From positions 550,901 through 614,900 of the forward strand of contig NZ_AWSQ01000002.1 in the NCBI RefSeq assembly GCF_000498575.2: a DNA stretch of 64,000 bases, read 5' to 3'. The position numbers and the translations under genes are program-made. Positions 26,291 through 35,779 of this stretch are shown here, one piece after another. Numbering within the stretch: position 1 is the stretch's first letter; each line of letters starts with the position of its first letter. Under the pieces are notes generated by a model. That model was not told the DNA's origin and made no database searches. It was given only the letters and a program-made list of their open reading frames with translations. The stretch is from Pseudomonas taeanensis MS-3. Its GTDB lineage: Bacteria; Pseudomonadota; Gammaproteobacteria; Pseudomonadales; Pseudomonadaceae.

Positions 26291-27418
26291 TTAGTTAAGA
26301 GGCGCTTCGGTTTTAGTACCGTCCTGGTGCCATTGGTAAACCACGAAGCTGAAGTCCTTGAGGTCGCCTTTGGCGTCGAAGGACAGGGCACCGGTCGGGG
26401 TGTCGAAGGTATTGGCACGCAGTGCGGCCGCAACCTTGGCAGTGTCGGTGTCACCGGCTTTCTGAATGCCTTCGGCGATCACTTGCACGGCAGCGTAGGC
26501 GGGGAATACGAAGGGACCGGTAGGATCTTCGTTCTTGGCCTTGAACGCAGCAACCAGCGCTTGGTTCTTCGGATCCTGGTCGAAGGATTTCGGCAGGGTC
26601 ACCAGCATGCCTTCGGAGGCCGGGCCAGCGATGGCCGAGATTTCCTTGTTGCCCACGCCTTCTGGCCCCATGAAGCCTACTTTCAGGCCTTTTTCGGACG
26701 ACTGACGCAGCAGCAGGCCGAGCTCAGGGTGGTAGCCGCCGTAGTAGACAAAGTCCACGCCGGCTTGCTTGAGCTTGGAGATCATGGCGGAGAAGTCCTT
26801 GTCGCCGGCGTTGAGGCCTTCGAACAGGGAAACCTTGACGCCTTTGCTTTCCAGGGTCTGCTTGACCGCTGTGGCAATGCCTTCACCGTATTGCTGCTTG
26901 TCGTGCAGAACGGCCACATTCTTCGGTTTGACATGGTCGGCAATATAGTTGCCAGCGGTCGGGCCTTGCAGGCTGTCGAGGCCGATGGTGCGGAAGATCA
27001 GTTCATAGCCACGCGAGGTGATGTCCGGGCTGGTGGAGGCCGGGCTGATCATCAGGATGCCCTCGTCCTCGTAAATGTCGGACGCCGGCTGAGTGGAGCT
27101 GGAGCAGAGGTGGCCAACCACGAACTTGACTTCGTCGTTGACGATTTTGTTGGCTACGGCCACTGCTTGTTTCGGATCACAGGCGTCGTCATAGACCACG
27201 CCTTCGAGCATCGAACCGTTCACCCCGCCGGCCTTGTTGATCTGCTCGATGGCCATCTTGGCCCCAACGAATTGCATTTCACCGTATTGCGCGACTGCCC
27301 CGGTAACCGGGCCAGCCAGGCCAATCTTGATGGTATCAGCCGCTACGGAGTAGCTGGCAACGCCGGCCATGGCCATGGCGGCAAACAGTTTGGAGATCTG
27401 CTTAGTAGCCTTGTTCAT
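26291..27418 (-). CDS. braC: branched-chain amino acid periplasmic binding protein BraC/LivJ
   Basis: This encodes 375 residues. A signal peptide (MNKATKQISKLFAAMAMAGV, ASYSVAA) is followed by a type-1 periplasmic binding fold: IKIGLAGPVTGAVAQYGEMQ, VVYDDACDPKQAVAVANKIV, ISPASTSPDITSRGYELIFR and DFVYYGGYHPELGLLLRQS. BraC captures leucine, isoleucine, valine (and alanine or threonine) for the BraDEFG membrane complex. It is separated from braD by 124 bp holding a strong hairpin. A 298-bp upstream gap should carry the operon promoter. Confidence 0.96.
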   Translation of the reverse strand: MNKATKQISKLFAAMAMAGVASYSVAADTIKIGLAGPVTGAVAQYGEMQFVGAKMAIEQINKAGGVNGSMLEGVVYDDACDPKQAVAVANKIVNDEVKFVVGHLCSSSTQPASDIYEDEGILMISPASTSPDITSRGYELIFRTIGLDSLQGPTAGNYIADHVKPKNVAVLHDKQQYGEGIATAVKQTLESKGVKVSLFEGLNAGDKDFSAMISKLKQAGVDFVYYGGYHPELGLLLRQSSEKGLKVGFMGPEGVGNKEISAIAGPASEGMLVTLPKSFDQDPKNQALVAAFKAKNEDPTGPFVFPAYAAVQVIAEGIQKAGDTDTAKVAAALRANTFDTPTGALSFDAKGDLKDFSFVVYQWHQDGTKTEAPLN

Positions 27419-27716
27419 AGTGCTCCACTCTTATGTTTTTTCATTGTTGTAGTTCTGGCGGCCAAAGCTGCAGAACCGGGTTGCATCCCCGGTCATACCC
27501 CCGGCAATTGTACCGGCACAGTGTAGAGCGCTGGTTTGCGCCTTGAAAAGCCGACTGCCGAGGGCAACGTACGTGGATGTCGCTTAAATGTAAGAAATGT
27601 ATAGAAAAACGGCGTGCCTTCGAACCGATCATCTGCGTCAGGCGGACTTGCCTGTCAGTTGCTCGGCGTTATCATGGCGTCCGATTGAAAACCGGGCTAT
27701 CCACACAAGGCATACC
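27419..27716. other. intergenic region upstream of braC and DUF2288
   Basis: This 298-bp gap separates the divergent braC and DUF2288 genes. It holds a 6-bp hairpin (ACCGGG at 27475-27480, CCCGGT at 27488-27493) in the probable braC leader. I see no confident promoter hexamers or gene; both promoters must lie here. Confidence 0.5.
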
Positions 27717-28034
27717 ATGACTGAACAAGCTAGCACCCTATATGCCAAGTTGCTTGGTGAAACTGCGCCAATCAGTTGGCAGGAGTTGCAACCTTTCTTT
27801 GCCCGCGGCGCGTTGCTGTGGGTCGAGAGCACGCAGGATCTGATCGTGGCAGCGCAAGCCGTGGCGGAAAATGACCAGGATAAAGTGGCCGCCTGGCTGG
27901 AGGCAGGGCTGCTGAGTAAGCTCGGTGATGCGCGGGCCGAGGACTTGCTGGCGCGCGATCCACAGCTCTGGGCAGTGGTCGTGGCGCCCTGGGTCCTGGT
28001 CCAGGAACGTGCCGAGGCGCCGGCGTCGCATTGA
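27717..28034 (+). CDS. DUF2288 family protein
   Basis: This encodes 105 residues and is soluble and acidic. It begins MTEQASTLYAKLLGETAPIS, with WQELQPFFARGALLWVESTQ and the C-terminal LLARDPQLWAVVVAPWVLVQ typical of DUF2288. The start at 27717 is the family-like N-terminus; an upstream frame to 27597 is leader-like and unsupported. Function is unknown. It lies 80 bp upstream of a DUF5064 gene on the same strand, and cotranscription is likely. Confidence 0.82.
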   Translation: MTEQASTLYAKLLGETAPISWQELQPFFARGALLWVESTQDLIVAAQAVAENDQDKVAAWLEAGLLSKLGDARAEDLLARDPQLWAVVVAPWVLVQERAEAPASH

Positions 28035-28114
28035 TTGCCTGACTGTGTTGCTAAAGAGGCAGTCCGGGCCACTTGAGGCTATGCTCGGTGATGATCCGCA
28101 GAAGGAGCACCCGC

Positions 28115-28483
28115 ATGTTCGAGCCCGGTCATCTGCATCGCAGCAACCCTGCCGGAGTGAAGGGGCAACCTGAGTTCAGCATCGATCTGCACTATGAGGT
28201 GCGCCAGGACCCGGCTGAGGGACCGATGCTGCACATGCGCATGGTTGGCGAAGTGGCGGGCACGTCGTTCGAGGAGCAGTTCGAACTGCATCGCGACACC
28301 GCGTTCAACTTCGCCAGTGTCGCCAGCCGGATTGCCTTGAAACACGGCCTGCCCACCAATACCAGCTTCATCGCGCGTACTCATCAGGAGTACGACCAGA
28401 TGTTCGCCGATATCCGTGCCAAGCTGGGCAGCCACACCGGCGACCCGGTCAATCTCGATCATCTGGAAAAGGATGGTTTATAG
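28115..28483 (+). CDS. DUF5064 family protein
   Basis: This encodes 122 residues, a Pseudomonas-type small protein beginning MFEPGHLHRSNPAG, with a beta-rich middle (FSIDLHYEVRQDPAEGPMLH, MRMVGEVAGTSFEEQFEL) and a helical end (ARTHQEYDQMFADIRAKL). No signal peptide or catalytic motif is seen. The start at 28115 has AAGGAG at 28102-28107. Function is unknown. A 10-bp inverted repeat (28483-28492 with 28541-28550) follows the stop. Confidence 0.78.
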   Translation: MFEPGHLHRSNPAGVKGQPEFSIDLHYEVRQDPAEGPMLHMRMVGEVAGTSFEEQFELHRDTAFNFASVASRIALKHGLPTNTSFIARTHQEYDQMFADIRAKLGSHTGDPVNLDHLEKDGL

Positions 28484-28591
28484 CCGCCTGCGTGGCGCAT
28501 TAGCCGGGCGGGTTTATTTGCTTATGCAAGGTGAGTTAGCCGCAGGCGGCGGCCCAACAAACCCCCAGCAACGCCGCGCTTCCATAAGATA

Positions 28592-28618
28592 GCTGGGTAT
28601 CGCTGTGCTCAACCCAGC
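28592..28618. repeat. REP-like inverted repeat beside a permease stop
   Basis: GCTGGGT (28592-28598) pairs with ACCCAGC (28612-28618). The minus-strand reading (GGCTGGGTTGAGCACAGCGA then ACCCAGC) is the type of palindromic repeat I have seen dispersed in many pseudomonads. It abuts the minus-strand stop codon at 28619. Confidence 0.5.
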
Positions 28619-29401
28619 CTACGCGCTGACCCAGCGCTGCCGCGCCCAGCTGCTGAGCGCATCCACCGCCAACACCAGCAGCAGCATGCTCAGTATCACG
28701 GTTGCCGCCTGGGCTTCCTGGAACAGACTGAGGTTGACGTAGAGCATCTGCCCCAAGCCGCCTGCACCGACAAAGCCGAGCACGCTGGCCATGCGGATAT
28801 TGTTTTCCCAGCGGTACAGCGAGTAGGCGATCAGTTGCGGGCAGACGGTCGGCAGGGTGCCGTAGCAGAATGCCGCGATGCGTCCGCCGCCGCTCAGGCG
28901 AATCGCCTCGGCCGGTTCGTTCGGGGTGTTCTCCAGGGCTTCGGCGAACAAGCGCCCGAGCACCCCGGCGGTGTGCAAGGCCAGGGCCAGGGTGCCGGCA
29001 TTCGGGCCGAGGCCTGCGGCCAGCACCACCAGGGCCGCCCAGACCAGCTCAGGCACCGCGCGCAGGGCATTGAGGATAAAACGCGAGCCGCTGCGGGCCG
29101 GCCAACCGAAGCGTCCTGCTGCCGGCAAGGCCAGCAACAGGCCAAGCAGCGCTGCTAGCAGCGTGCCGATGGCCGACATGGCCAGTGTCTCCAGGGCGCC
29201 CTGGGCGATGCGTTGCAGGTGAGTCGCGGAGAAGTCCGGACTGAAGAAACCGCCGGCGTAATGGCCCATCTGGCTCAGGCTGTCGCTGCCGAACAGTGCG
29301 CCGAGGTCGATGCCCAGGTAGACGAACGAGGCGATCACCGCGGCCAGCAGGGCGGCGAGCAGGCCGTAGTTGGTCAAGCGCTGAGTCACCAACCTCGTCA
29401 T
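28619..29401 (-). CDS. phosphonate/selenate-type ABC permease (second PhnE-like)
   Basis: This encodes 260 residues with about six hydrophobic segments and the PhnE-like loop ENTPNEPAEAIRLSGGGRIA (~residues 163-182), followed by YSLYRWENNIRMASVLGFVG. It forms an inner-membrane pair with the similar permease upstream. The start at 29401 overlaps the upstream stop by four bases (ATGA); a start 24 bp further upstream is possible. This is the last gene of a four-gene importer operon whose binding protein resembles putative selenate or phosphonate binders. Confidence 0.85.
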   Translation of the reverse strand: MTRLVTQRLTNYGLLAALLAAVIASFVYLGIDLGALFGSDSLSQMGHYAGGFFSPDFSATHLQRIAQGALETLAMSAIGTLLAALLGLLLALPAAGRFGWPARSGSRFILNALRAVPELVWAALVVLAAGLGPNAGTLALALHTAGVLGRLFAEALENTPNEPAEAIRLSGGGRIAAFCYGTLPTVCPQLIAYSLYRWENNIRMASVLGFVGAGGLGQMLYVNLSLFQEAQAATVILSMLLLVLAVDALSSWARQRWVSA

Positions 29402-30225
29402 AGCAGCCTCGTGCGCAGCAGACAACTGAGCTGGTCGGCCAACAGCACCAGCACCAGGAAGGTCAGCAGCATGCTCGCCACTTCGCCGCCCGCGAACATG
29501 CGCAGCGACAAGTCAATCTGCTGACCCAGGCCGCCAGCGCCGACAAAGCCCATTATCACCGAGGCGCGGATCGCGCATTCCCAGCGATACACCGTATAGG
29601 AGAGCATTTCCGCTGCGGCGTTGGGCAGGACGCCATAGGCGAACGCGGCCAGGCGTGGGCTGCCGGCGATCAGCAGAGCGCGGCTGGGACGCGGATCGAC
29701 CGACTCGAAGATTTCCGCGTAGACCTTGCCGAGCATTCCGCTGTAGGTGATGGCGATGGCCAGCACCCCTGCAGTCGGGCCCAGGCCCACGGCGCGCACG
29801 AACAACAGAGCCCAAACGATTTCCGGCACGCTGCGCAGCACAATCAGCACCCCGCGTACCGGCCAGCGCAGGGCCTGTGCCCACCAGGCCGGTCGACCAC
29901 TACGGTGTGCGGCCGACAGCGACAGGGCGCGGCTGGCCAGCAGTGCACCGGGGATCGCGATCAGCAGCGCCAGGGCCATGCCGGCAGTGGCGATGGCCAG
30001 GGTTTCCAGGGTGGCGCGACCGAGCAGGCGGAGGAACTGCGGGTCATGTGCCAGCGGCCAGAAATCGGCGAGAAAACGGCCCATGTTCGCGGCGTTATCG
30101 CTATCGACCAGCACTGCCAGATTCAGTTCGCTGAGCGACAGCCCCGGCCAGAGCAGCAGCACCGCCAGCAGCGTCAGGGCCAGACGGGGCAGGGCTGCCG
30201 GGTCACGTAAGGCGGGGTTCAGCAT
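29398..30225 (-). CDS. phosphonate/selenate-type ABC permease (first PhnE-like)
   Basis: This encodes 275 residues with six or seven hydrophobic segments and the PhnE-like loop [20 protein letters not shown] (~residues 179-198), followed by [20 protein letters not shown]. It forms the translocation pore with its paralogue downstream, each overlapping its neighbour. The start at 30225 ([14 protein letters not shown]) overlaps the ATPase gene's end by seven bases. An alternative ATG 18 bp upstream is inside the ATPase gene. Two permease genes in tandem is a common layout in this transporter class. Confidence 0.85.
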   Translation of the reverse strand: MLNPALRDPAALPRLALTLLAVLLLWPGLSLSELNLAVLVDSDNAANMGRFLADFWPLAHDPQFLRLLGRATLETLAIATAGMALALLIAIPGALLASRALSLSAAHRSGRPAWWAQALRWPVRGVLIVLRSVPEIVWALLFVRAVGLGPTAGVLAIAITYSGMLGKVYAEIFESVDPRPSRALLIAGSPRLAAFAYGVLPNAAAEMLSYTVYRWECAIRASVIMGFVGAGGLGQQIDLSLRMFAGGEVASMLLTFLVLVLLADQLSCLLRTRLL

Positions 30226-31022
30226 CGTGGGATTTGCACGCAAACGGGCGGCGCCGGTGCCACAGCCTCGAGGCTTTGCAGTTGCTCATTGGCGTACAGG
30301 GCTTCCAGCTCGGCCGGGCTGATCGCCTCGGGTGGCAGGTCGAAGACGATACGTCCTTCACGTACGCCGATGATCCGCGGAAAGTGTGCCAGGGCCAGTT
30401 CCACCGCATGCAGGCTGGCCAGCAGGGTTATCTTGCGGGCGCTGGCCTCCTGATTGAGCACGCTCAGGGTATGGCCGGCGAGCAGGGGGTCCATGGCCGA
30501 CACCGGCTCGTCGGCGAGGATCAGCTCGGGCGCCTGGTACAGCACGCGGGCGATTCCAACCCGCTGTAACTGACCTCCCGACAGCTGGTCGCAGCGCTCG
30601 AACAGTTTGTCCGCCAGATCCAGGCGGCCGAGTGCGCTGCTGGCGCCCTGGATATCGACCGGGTGCAGCAAGCTAAGCAGGCTTCTGGCCAATGACCACT
30701 GGCCGAGTTTGCCGGCCAGCACCGCGGTGACCACCCGTTGCCGTGGCGGTAGCGGCGGCGCCTGATGGATCAAGCCCACACGCCCGCGCAACTGCTGGCG
30801 CTGCTGAGCGCCGAGCTGCCAGGGCTGCTGGCCGAACAGCTCGAGTTGACCGGCGCTCGGTTGCAGGCTGGTGGCGAGCAGGCGTAGCAGGCTGGTTTTG
30901 CCGGCGCCTGAGGGGCCGATGATGGCGATCCGCTCACCGGGCTGCACCCGTAGATCGATCTCGCGCAGAGCAACCTGGCCGTTGGCGTGGGTCAACCCCA
31001 CGCCAGTGAGGTTCAGGCTCAC
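30219..31022 (-). CDS. phosphonate/selenate-type ABC transporter ATPase
   Basis: This encodes 267 residues. Walker [12 protein letters not shown] (~residues 36-46), the signature [16 protein letters not shown] (~residues 140-155), Walker [14 protein letters not shown] and a switch His in [12 protein letters not shown] identify a PhnC-like ABC ATPase. The start is the GTG at 31022 ([15 protein letters not shown] when translated), which overlaps the binding-protein stop by four bases (GTGA). The frame reads on upstream only as an out-of-frame shadow of the binding-protein gene. Confidence 0.88.
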   Translation of the reverse strand: MSLNLTGVGLTHANGQVALREIDLRVQPGERIAIIGPSGAGKTSLLRLLATSLQPSAGQLELFGQQPWQLGAQQRQQLRGRVGLIHQAPPLPPRQRVVTAVLAGKLGQWSLARSLLSLLHPVDIQGASSALGRLDLADKLFERCDQLSGGQLQRVGIARVLYQAPELILADEPVSAMDPLLAGHTLSVLNQEASARKITLLASLHAVELALAHFPRIIGVREGRIVFDLPPEAISPAELEALYANEQLQSLEAVAPAPPVCVQIPRC

Positions 31023-31870
31023 TTCAATAGGTCGGCGGCGCGGGCGGCTTCCTCGATACCCTGGTAATTCTCCGCCAGGGTGGCGATAAAGCGGCTGGCG
31101 GCCTGCAGGTCGAGGATCGCCTTGTGTTGCGGGTTGGCCGGATCGAGGGCGAGGAACGCCGCCTGGATCTTCTCGCGCAGTGCCGGGTCGAGGCTGCCGC
31201 GTACGGTCCAGTTGTAATCGAAGAACGGCGGGGTAGTGGCGATCACCTTGACCTTGTCGGTATCGACCTTGCCGGCGGCCACCAGTTTGTCCCACACCGA
31301 GGCGTTGAGTACGCCGCCGTCGGCCTTGCCGGCCTGGACCCAGGCAGCGGTGGCGTCATGGGCGCCGGAGTAGGCGATGCGGCTGAAGAAGGCCTCCGGC
31401 TTGATCCCGTCCTGGAGCATGAAGTAGCGCGGCATCAGGCTGCCGGAAGTCGAGGACACCGAGCCGAAGGCGAAGGTCTTGCCCTTCAGGTCCTGCAGCG
31501 AGTGCACGCTCGGGTCGGCGCTGATGATCTTGCTGGTGAAGGTGGCATCCTCGGCGCGCTGCACCAGGGGAATGGCGTTGCCGGTTTTCAGGCGGGTCTG
31601 GACGAAGGTGAAGCCACCGAGCCAGGCCAGGTCGATGCGGTCGGCGGCAATCGCCTCGACCACGGCGGCGTAGTCGGCCACCGGGATGAACTCAACCTTC
31701 ATGTCCAACTGCTGTTCCAGGTAAGCCCCCAGCGGCTCGAACTTGCGCAGCAGTTCGGTGGGGGCTTCATCGGGGATGGCGGAAACTTTCAGGACATCGG
31801 CAGCCTGGCTGAACAGGCTGGTAAAGGACAGGGCAAAGCCGGCGGCGAGCGCCAGGGTACTCTTATACAT
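31019..31870 (-). CDS. phosphonate/selenate-type ABC substrate-binding protein
   Basis: This encodes 283 residues. A signal peptide ([20 protein letters not shown]...AA) precedes a PhnD-like fold: [80 protein letters not shown] and [20 protein letters not shown]. From memory it closely resembles the proteins labelled putative selenate ABC transporter binding protein in pseudomonads, a label based on context. Phosphonate or phosphite as ligand is the alternative. The start at 31870 has GGAGAACC upstream. It is the first gene of the operon. Confidence 0.85.
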   Translation of the reverse strand: MYKSTLALAAGFALSFTSLFSQAADVLKVSAIPDEAPTELLRKFEPLGAYLEQQLDMKVEFIPVADYAAVVEAIAADRIDLAWLGGFTFVQTRLKTGNAIPLVQRAEDATFTSKIISADPSVHSLQDLKGKTFAFGSVSSTSGSLMPRYFMLQDGIKPEAFFSRIAYSGAHDATAAWVQAGKADGGVLNASVWDKLVAAGKVDTDKVKVIATTPPFFDYNWTVRGSLDPALREKIQAAFLALDPANPQHKAILDLQAASRFIATLAENYQGIEEAARAADLLK

Positions 31871-31999
31871 GTGGGTTCTCCGGTTCAATAGCGGGGAAAG
31901 CGGGGGCGGATTATAGGGGCATGTTCGGCTCTGCGCAGCTTTCATTCACCCGTGCTGGGATTAAGATGCAGGCTTCGCTGAACCTTACGGAGCTGCTGT

Positions 32000-32890
32000 A
32001 TGACCGCCTCGCTGCCTTCAATCGCCTTTGCCGGTATCGGTCTTATGGGCCTGCCGATGACCCGCCGGCTGCTCGCCGCAGGCTACCCACTGACCGTTTG
32101 GAACCGCTCGGCGGACAAGTGCCTGCCTCTCGTGGACTTGGGCGCGCAGCGCGCGCAAATCCCGGCCGAGCTGTGCGCCGGGGCCGACATAGTGATGCTC
32201 TGTCTGGCCAATACCGAGGTGGTGCGCGAGGTGGTGTTCGGCCCCGGCGGGATCGTCGAGGGCGGCAAACCCGGACAGTTGCTGGTGGATTTCTCCAGCC
32301 TGGAGCCGGCGGCAACCCGTGAGATGGCCGCCGAGCTGGAACAGCGCTGCGGCATGCGCTGGGTGGATGCGCCGGTGTCCGGTGGCACCCCAGGCGCCGA
32401 GGCCGGCAGCCTGGCTATCATGGCCGGTGGCCGGGCCGAAGACGTCGAGCGCGCGCGGCCGATCCTGGCGCACCTGGGGCAGCGTCTGACACACATGGGC
32501 GAGGTCGGTGCCGGGCAGGTGACCAAGGTGTGCAACCAGATGATCGTCGCCTGCAACGCCCTGGTGATCGCCGAAGTCGTGGCCCTGGCGGAGAAAGCCG
32601 GGGTGGATGCGAGCCTGATTGCCCCGGCCCTGGCGGGTGGCTTTGCCGACTCCAAACCGCTGCAGATCCTCGCCCCGCAAATGGCCAGTAGTGAGTTCGA
32701 ACCGGTGAAATGGCATGTGCGCACCCTGCTCAAGGATCTGGATAGCGCCGCCAAGCTATCGCGCGAGACGGGCTCGGCGACCCCACTCAGTGGTCTGGCC
32801 GCGCAGCTGATGCGCCTGCACGGCAGTCAGGGCAATCTTGAACACGATCCGGCCACCCTGGTGACCCTGTACCGTGAGCCAGACGCATGA
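32000..32890 (+). CDS. 3-hydroxyisobutyrate dehydrogenase-family NAD(P) oxidoreductase
   Basis: This encodes 296 residues. The N-terminal Rossmann motif FAGIGLMGLPMTRRLLAAGY (~residues 10-29), the family segment FVDFSSLEPAATREM-like VDFSSLEPAATREMAAEL, the substrate-binding DAPVSGGTPGAEAGSLAIMA (~residues 119-138) and the catalytic Lys region GQVTKVCNQMIVACNALVIA (~residues 173-192) identify the family. Next to a hydroxypyruvate isomerase-like gene it is most like a tartronate semialdehyde reductase, but other beta-hydroxyacids are possible. It overlaps the next gene by four bases (ATGA), so the pair is coupled. Confidence 0.88.
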   Translation: MTASLPSIAFAGIGLMGLPMTRRLLAAGYPLTVWNRSADKCLPLVDLGAQRAQIPAELCAGADIVMLCLANTEVVREVVFGPGGIVEGGKPGQLLVDFSSLEPAATREMAAELEQRCGMRWVDAPVSGGTPGAEAGSLAIMAGGRAEDVERARPILAHLGQRLTHMGEVGAGQVTKVCNQMIVACNALVIAEVVALAEKAGVDASLIAPALAGGFADSKPLQILAPQMASSEFEPVKWHVRTLLKDLDSAAKLSRETGSATPLSGLAAQLMRLHGSQGNLEHDPATLVTLYREPDA

Positions 32891-33675
32891 AGATCGCCGC
32901 TAACCTGTCGCTGTTGTTCACCGAGTTGCCCCTGCATGAGCGTGTGGTCGCGGCCGCTGCCGCAGGCTTCGATGGCGTGGAGATCCAGTTTCCCTATGAG
33001 CTGCCGGCGTTACGCCTGAAGGAGGCCTTGGCGGCGGCCGGCATGCCCCTGATCTTGATCAACCTGCCGGCCGGAGACCTGATGAGCGGCGGTGCCGGAC
33101 TGGCCGCCGTGCCGGCGCGTCAGGGCGACTTCGATCGAGCACTGCAAGAGGCGTTGACCTACGCGGCAATGGTGCGCCCGGCCTGTGTCAATGTGTTACC
33201 GGGGCGCCTGCTGGCAGGTGTAAGCCGCCAGCAGGCGCTGACGACGCTGGTCGCTAACCTGCGCAAGACCGCCGAGGCCTTCCAGCTGTTGGGCATCGTG
33301 GTGCTCTGTGAGGCGATCAATCCACTGGATATGCCGGATTTTCTCATCAACACCCCTGAACAGCTGGATGGACTGCTTCGTGCCGTCAATCACCCTAATT
33401 GCCAGGCACAGTACGACCTCTATCACATGGCGCGACAAGGCCTTGATCTGGTCGCGGGTATTGAACTGTTGGCCGGACGCATCGGTCATGTGCAGTTCGC
33501 CGACTGCCCCGGTCGAGGCGCTCCGGGAACCGGCCGGATTGACTTCGCGCCAGTCTTGGCGGCCTTGCACGACCACGGCTATCGGGGTTGGCTGGGGGCC
33601 GAATATAGACCGGACGAAGACGGAACTCACGCGGGACTAGGGTGGTTGCCCGCGTGGCTCGACGCCGGCCAATAG
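32887..33675 (+). CDS. hydroxypyruvate isomerase-family TIM-barrel protein
   Basis: This encodes 262 residues of the Hyi family (xylose-isomerase-like TIM barrel). Characteristic stretches are MKIAANLSLLFTELPLHERV, AAAAGFDGVEIQFPYELP, LINLPAGDLMSGGAGLAAVP, LCEAINPLDMPDFLINTPEQ with the Glu metal ligand, YDLYHMARQGLDL and IGHVQFADCPGRGAPGTG. The family interconverts hydroxypyruvate and tartronate semialdehyde, which would match the upstream dehydrogenase in glyoxylate metabolism. No glyoxylate carboligase (gcl) gene lies in the window, so the pathway assignment is incomplete. Confidence 0.88.
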   Translation: MKIAANLSLLFTELPLHERVVAAAAAGFDGVEIQFPYELPALRLKEALAAAGMPLILINLPAGDLMSGGAGLAAVPARQGDFDRALQEALTYAAMVRPACVNVLPGRLLAGVSRQQALTTLVANLRKTAEAFQLLGIVVLCEAINPLDMPDFLINTPEQLDGLLRAVNHPNCQAQYDLYHMARQGLDLVAGIELLAGRIGHVQFADCPGRGAPGTGRIDFAPVLAALHDHGYRGWLGAEYRPDEDGTHAGLGWLPAWLDAGQ

Positions 33676-33723
33676 CGTGGGAGTTCGTTGGGGCGGGCTA
33701 GGTGCGGGGAGTGGTCGGGCTGC

Positions 33724-35409
33724 TCATGGCTGGGTCTGAGCGGCAGCCAGCGCAATGCACTCGACACGGTCGCGGCCCATCTGTTTGGCGCGGTACAGCA
33801 GTTGATCGGCGCAGTGCACCAGTTCGCGCAGACCCTGGCCGGGTTGCCATTGGGTGACCCCAAAGCTGGCGGTGACGTTGATTCGCTTGTCCAGCGGTTC
33901 GGCGGCCAGCAACAGGCGCAGTTTTTCCGCCATGACTACGGCGTGCTCGAGGTCGGTGTGCGGCATGAGGATGATGAACTCTTCGCCGCCCCAACGGCAT
34001 AGGCAGTCGGACTCGCGCAGCTGCGCCTTGATCCGTTGCGCCACGTTCCTCAGCACGTAGTCGCCGGTTTCATGGCCATGTTCATCGTTGATCAACTTGA
34101 AGCGGTCGATGTCGAAAAAGATCAGTGCAAGCGGAAAGCCGTAGCGCTCGGCGCGCTTGATTTCGTGCAGCGCCACCTCTTCGAATTTCAGTCGAGTCCA
34201 CTGTCCGGTCAGACGATCGGTATTGGCCAGGTGTTCCAGTTGCAGGTTGCTGTTGAGCAGCGCCTGCTCGACCTGGCGCCGGCGCTTGATCTCCAGGCGC
34301 AGATGTTGGGTCAGGTGTGCAAAGCGCCAGGCCACCGCGCCCACCAGGAGTAGGGCTAGCAGAGCGCCTATCACCACCTGATAGAGCACGCTGTGGTCGG
34401 TTTCCGTCTTGCGGCTGTAGATAAACTCATCCAGTTCGGTCGGCCCTGTGGCCATGCCCAGTTGGGCGTAGCTGTTGGCGATGGTTTGCCAGCGTCCGGG
34501 GTTCATGTGCCCCAGTTGTACCAGCTCGGGCATGATCAGTTTTTTCAGCGCCTGGGCCTCGAAACGCAAGTGCTCGAGGCTCTTGTTCGGCGCGTAACGC
34601 TGATGGATCAGTTGTACGCTTTCTTCGATGTGCTCAAGGGCATATTGCCAACCGTCGAGGCTGGCCTGGATAAAGGCCTCGACCTGCTCGGGCCGTTCCT
34701 GCACCAGGGTTTCACGGGTGGCCAGTACGTCATTGTAAAAATTGACGCCGTATTCGCGGGGGTTGATCAGCCGATAGGCCATCTTCTGCTGGTCCAGCCA
34801 GAAGGGTTCGTTGGACAGGTAGCCGTCATAGGCATCGGTGTTGCCATCGACCAGATCCTGCGGGTTGAAGCTGGTTTCGCTCACGAGCAGCCGGCTCAGG
34901 TCGATGCCTTCGCGGGCCAGGGTGATGCGTAGTTCGGCGCTTTCCGGCTCGGGCATCAGCATCACCCGTTTCCCTGCCAGGTCGAGCGGGGTGTAGATAT
35001 TCGAGTCGGCACGGACGATCCATACCACTGGCGAACTTTGCATGATGGCCGCCAGGGCTACGACCGGCTTGCCTTGCATACGGGCGATAACCAGACCGCT
35101 GTTGGCAATGGCGAAGTCGACGTCACCGCTGAGCATGGCCTCTATCGGTTTCGGCGTGCCCGGTCCGCCTTGGCGAATCTCGACCTCCAGCCCGGCTTTG
35201 CGGTAGTAACCCTTTTCCTGGGCCATGTAGTAGCCGGCGAACTGAAACTGATGCAGCCAGCGCAGTTGCAAGCTCACGGTTTCCGTGGCCATGGCGGGAA
35301 CTGGCCACAACAGCTGGACTAGCCATAAGCCGACGGCCAAGCACAGCGCGGCTGACGCGCGATTATCGGATGGGGGCCGTGTCGTGTGGCTGGTAAAGGG
35401 TCTGAGCAT
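33724..35409 (-). CDS. diguanylate cyclase with periplasmic NMT1/THI5-like sensor domain
   Basis: This encodes about 561 residues. A signal or anchor helix (ALCLAVGLWLVQLLWPVPAM) is followed by a periplasmic NMT1/THI5-like binding domain (VSLQLRWLHQFQFAGYYMAQ ... PIEAMLSGDVDFAIANSGLV), a second membrane helix (VVIGALLALLLVGAVAWRFA), a short coiled segment and a GGDEF domain. The active site reads RWGGEEF with an intact RESD inhibitory site five residues before it, so it should make cyclic di-GMP and be product-inhibited. The binding-protein-like sensor implies a small-molecule input, identity unknown. The start could instead be ATG 35454. It is a stand-alone gene, divergent from the MFS carrier. 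Confidence 0.88.
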   Translation of the reverse strand: MLRPFTSHTTRPPSDNRASAALCLAVGLWLVQLLWPVPAMATETVSLQLRWLHQFQFAGYYMAQEKGYYRKAGLEVEIRQGGPGTPKPIEAMLSGDVDFAIANSGLVIARMQGKPVVALAAIMQSSPVVWIVRADSNIYTPLDLAGKRVMLMPEPESAELRITLAREGIDLSRLLVSETSFNPQDLVDGNTDAYDGYLSNEPFWLDQQKMAYRLINPREYGVNFYNDVLATRETLVQERPEQVEAFIQASLDGWQYALEHIEESVQLIHQRYAPNKSLEHLRFEAQALKKLIMPELVQLGHMNPGRWQTIANSYAQLGMATGPTELDEFIYSRKTETDHSVLYQVVIGALLALLLVGAVAWRFAHLTQHLRLEIKRRRQVEQALLNSNLQLEHLANTDRLTGQWTRLKFEEVALHEIKRAERYGFPLALIFFDIDRFKLINDEHGHETGDYVLRNVAQRIKAQLRESDCLCRWGGEEFIILMPHTDLEHAVVMAEKLRLLLAAEPLDKRINVTASFGVTQWQPGQGLRELVHCADQLLYRAKQMGRDRVECIALAAAQTQP

Positions 35410-35779
35410 AGCAATCAGCCATAGGCGCGGTGATTTAGGGCCTTGTAAGACCATGGACAGGGTTGGCGATTACGTCAATAAACAGGTTATCTGTTACAGC
35501 CCAGCGGTCGTGTGCTTGGCACCCGTGGTTAGGAGTTGCACTGCGGGTGCTTGGCGCTGACCGGAGCGGCCGCCTTGCATCAAGGTGACGCCTCTGTCGG
35601 TGTAGGCAGTGCCTGTAGTCGGTCTGGACGCCCATTTCGTGGCATCACGCTTGCGAATAGTCGCAGACAGCTAGGGCTTCAGTCTCTAGATTGCCTGCTG
35701 CGTATGCCTGGCCAGGTGTCGGCAGATTCGCTGGCGCCAGCTTGTAGCGGCTGTCAATAACTACAATAGGACGGATTCC
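35410..35779. other. 370-bp spacer between the DGC and MFS genes
   Basis: This divergent gap contains no supported gene. It should hold both promoters; a good ribosome site AGGACGG precedes the MFS start. I see no convincing promoter hexamers or repeat here. Confidence 0.4.

Noticed and set aside
26327-27526. A 399-codon plus-strand frame opposite braC
   Set aside because: braC has a clear signal peptide and family motifs; the opposite frame has none.
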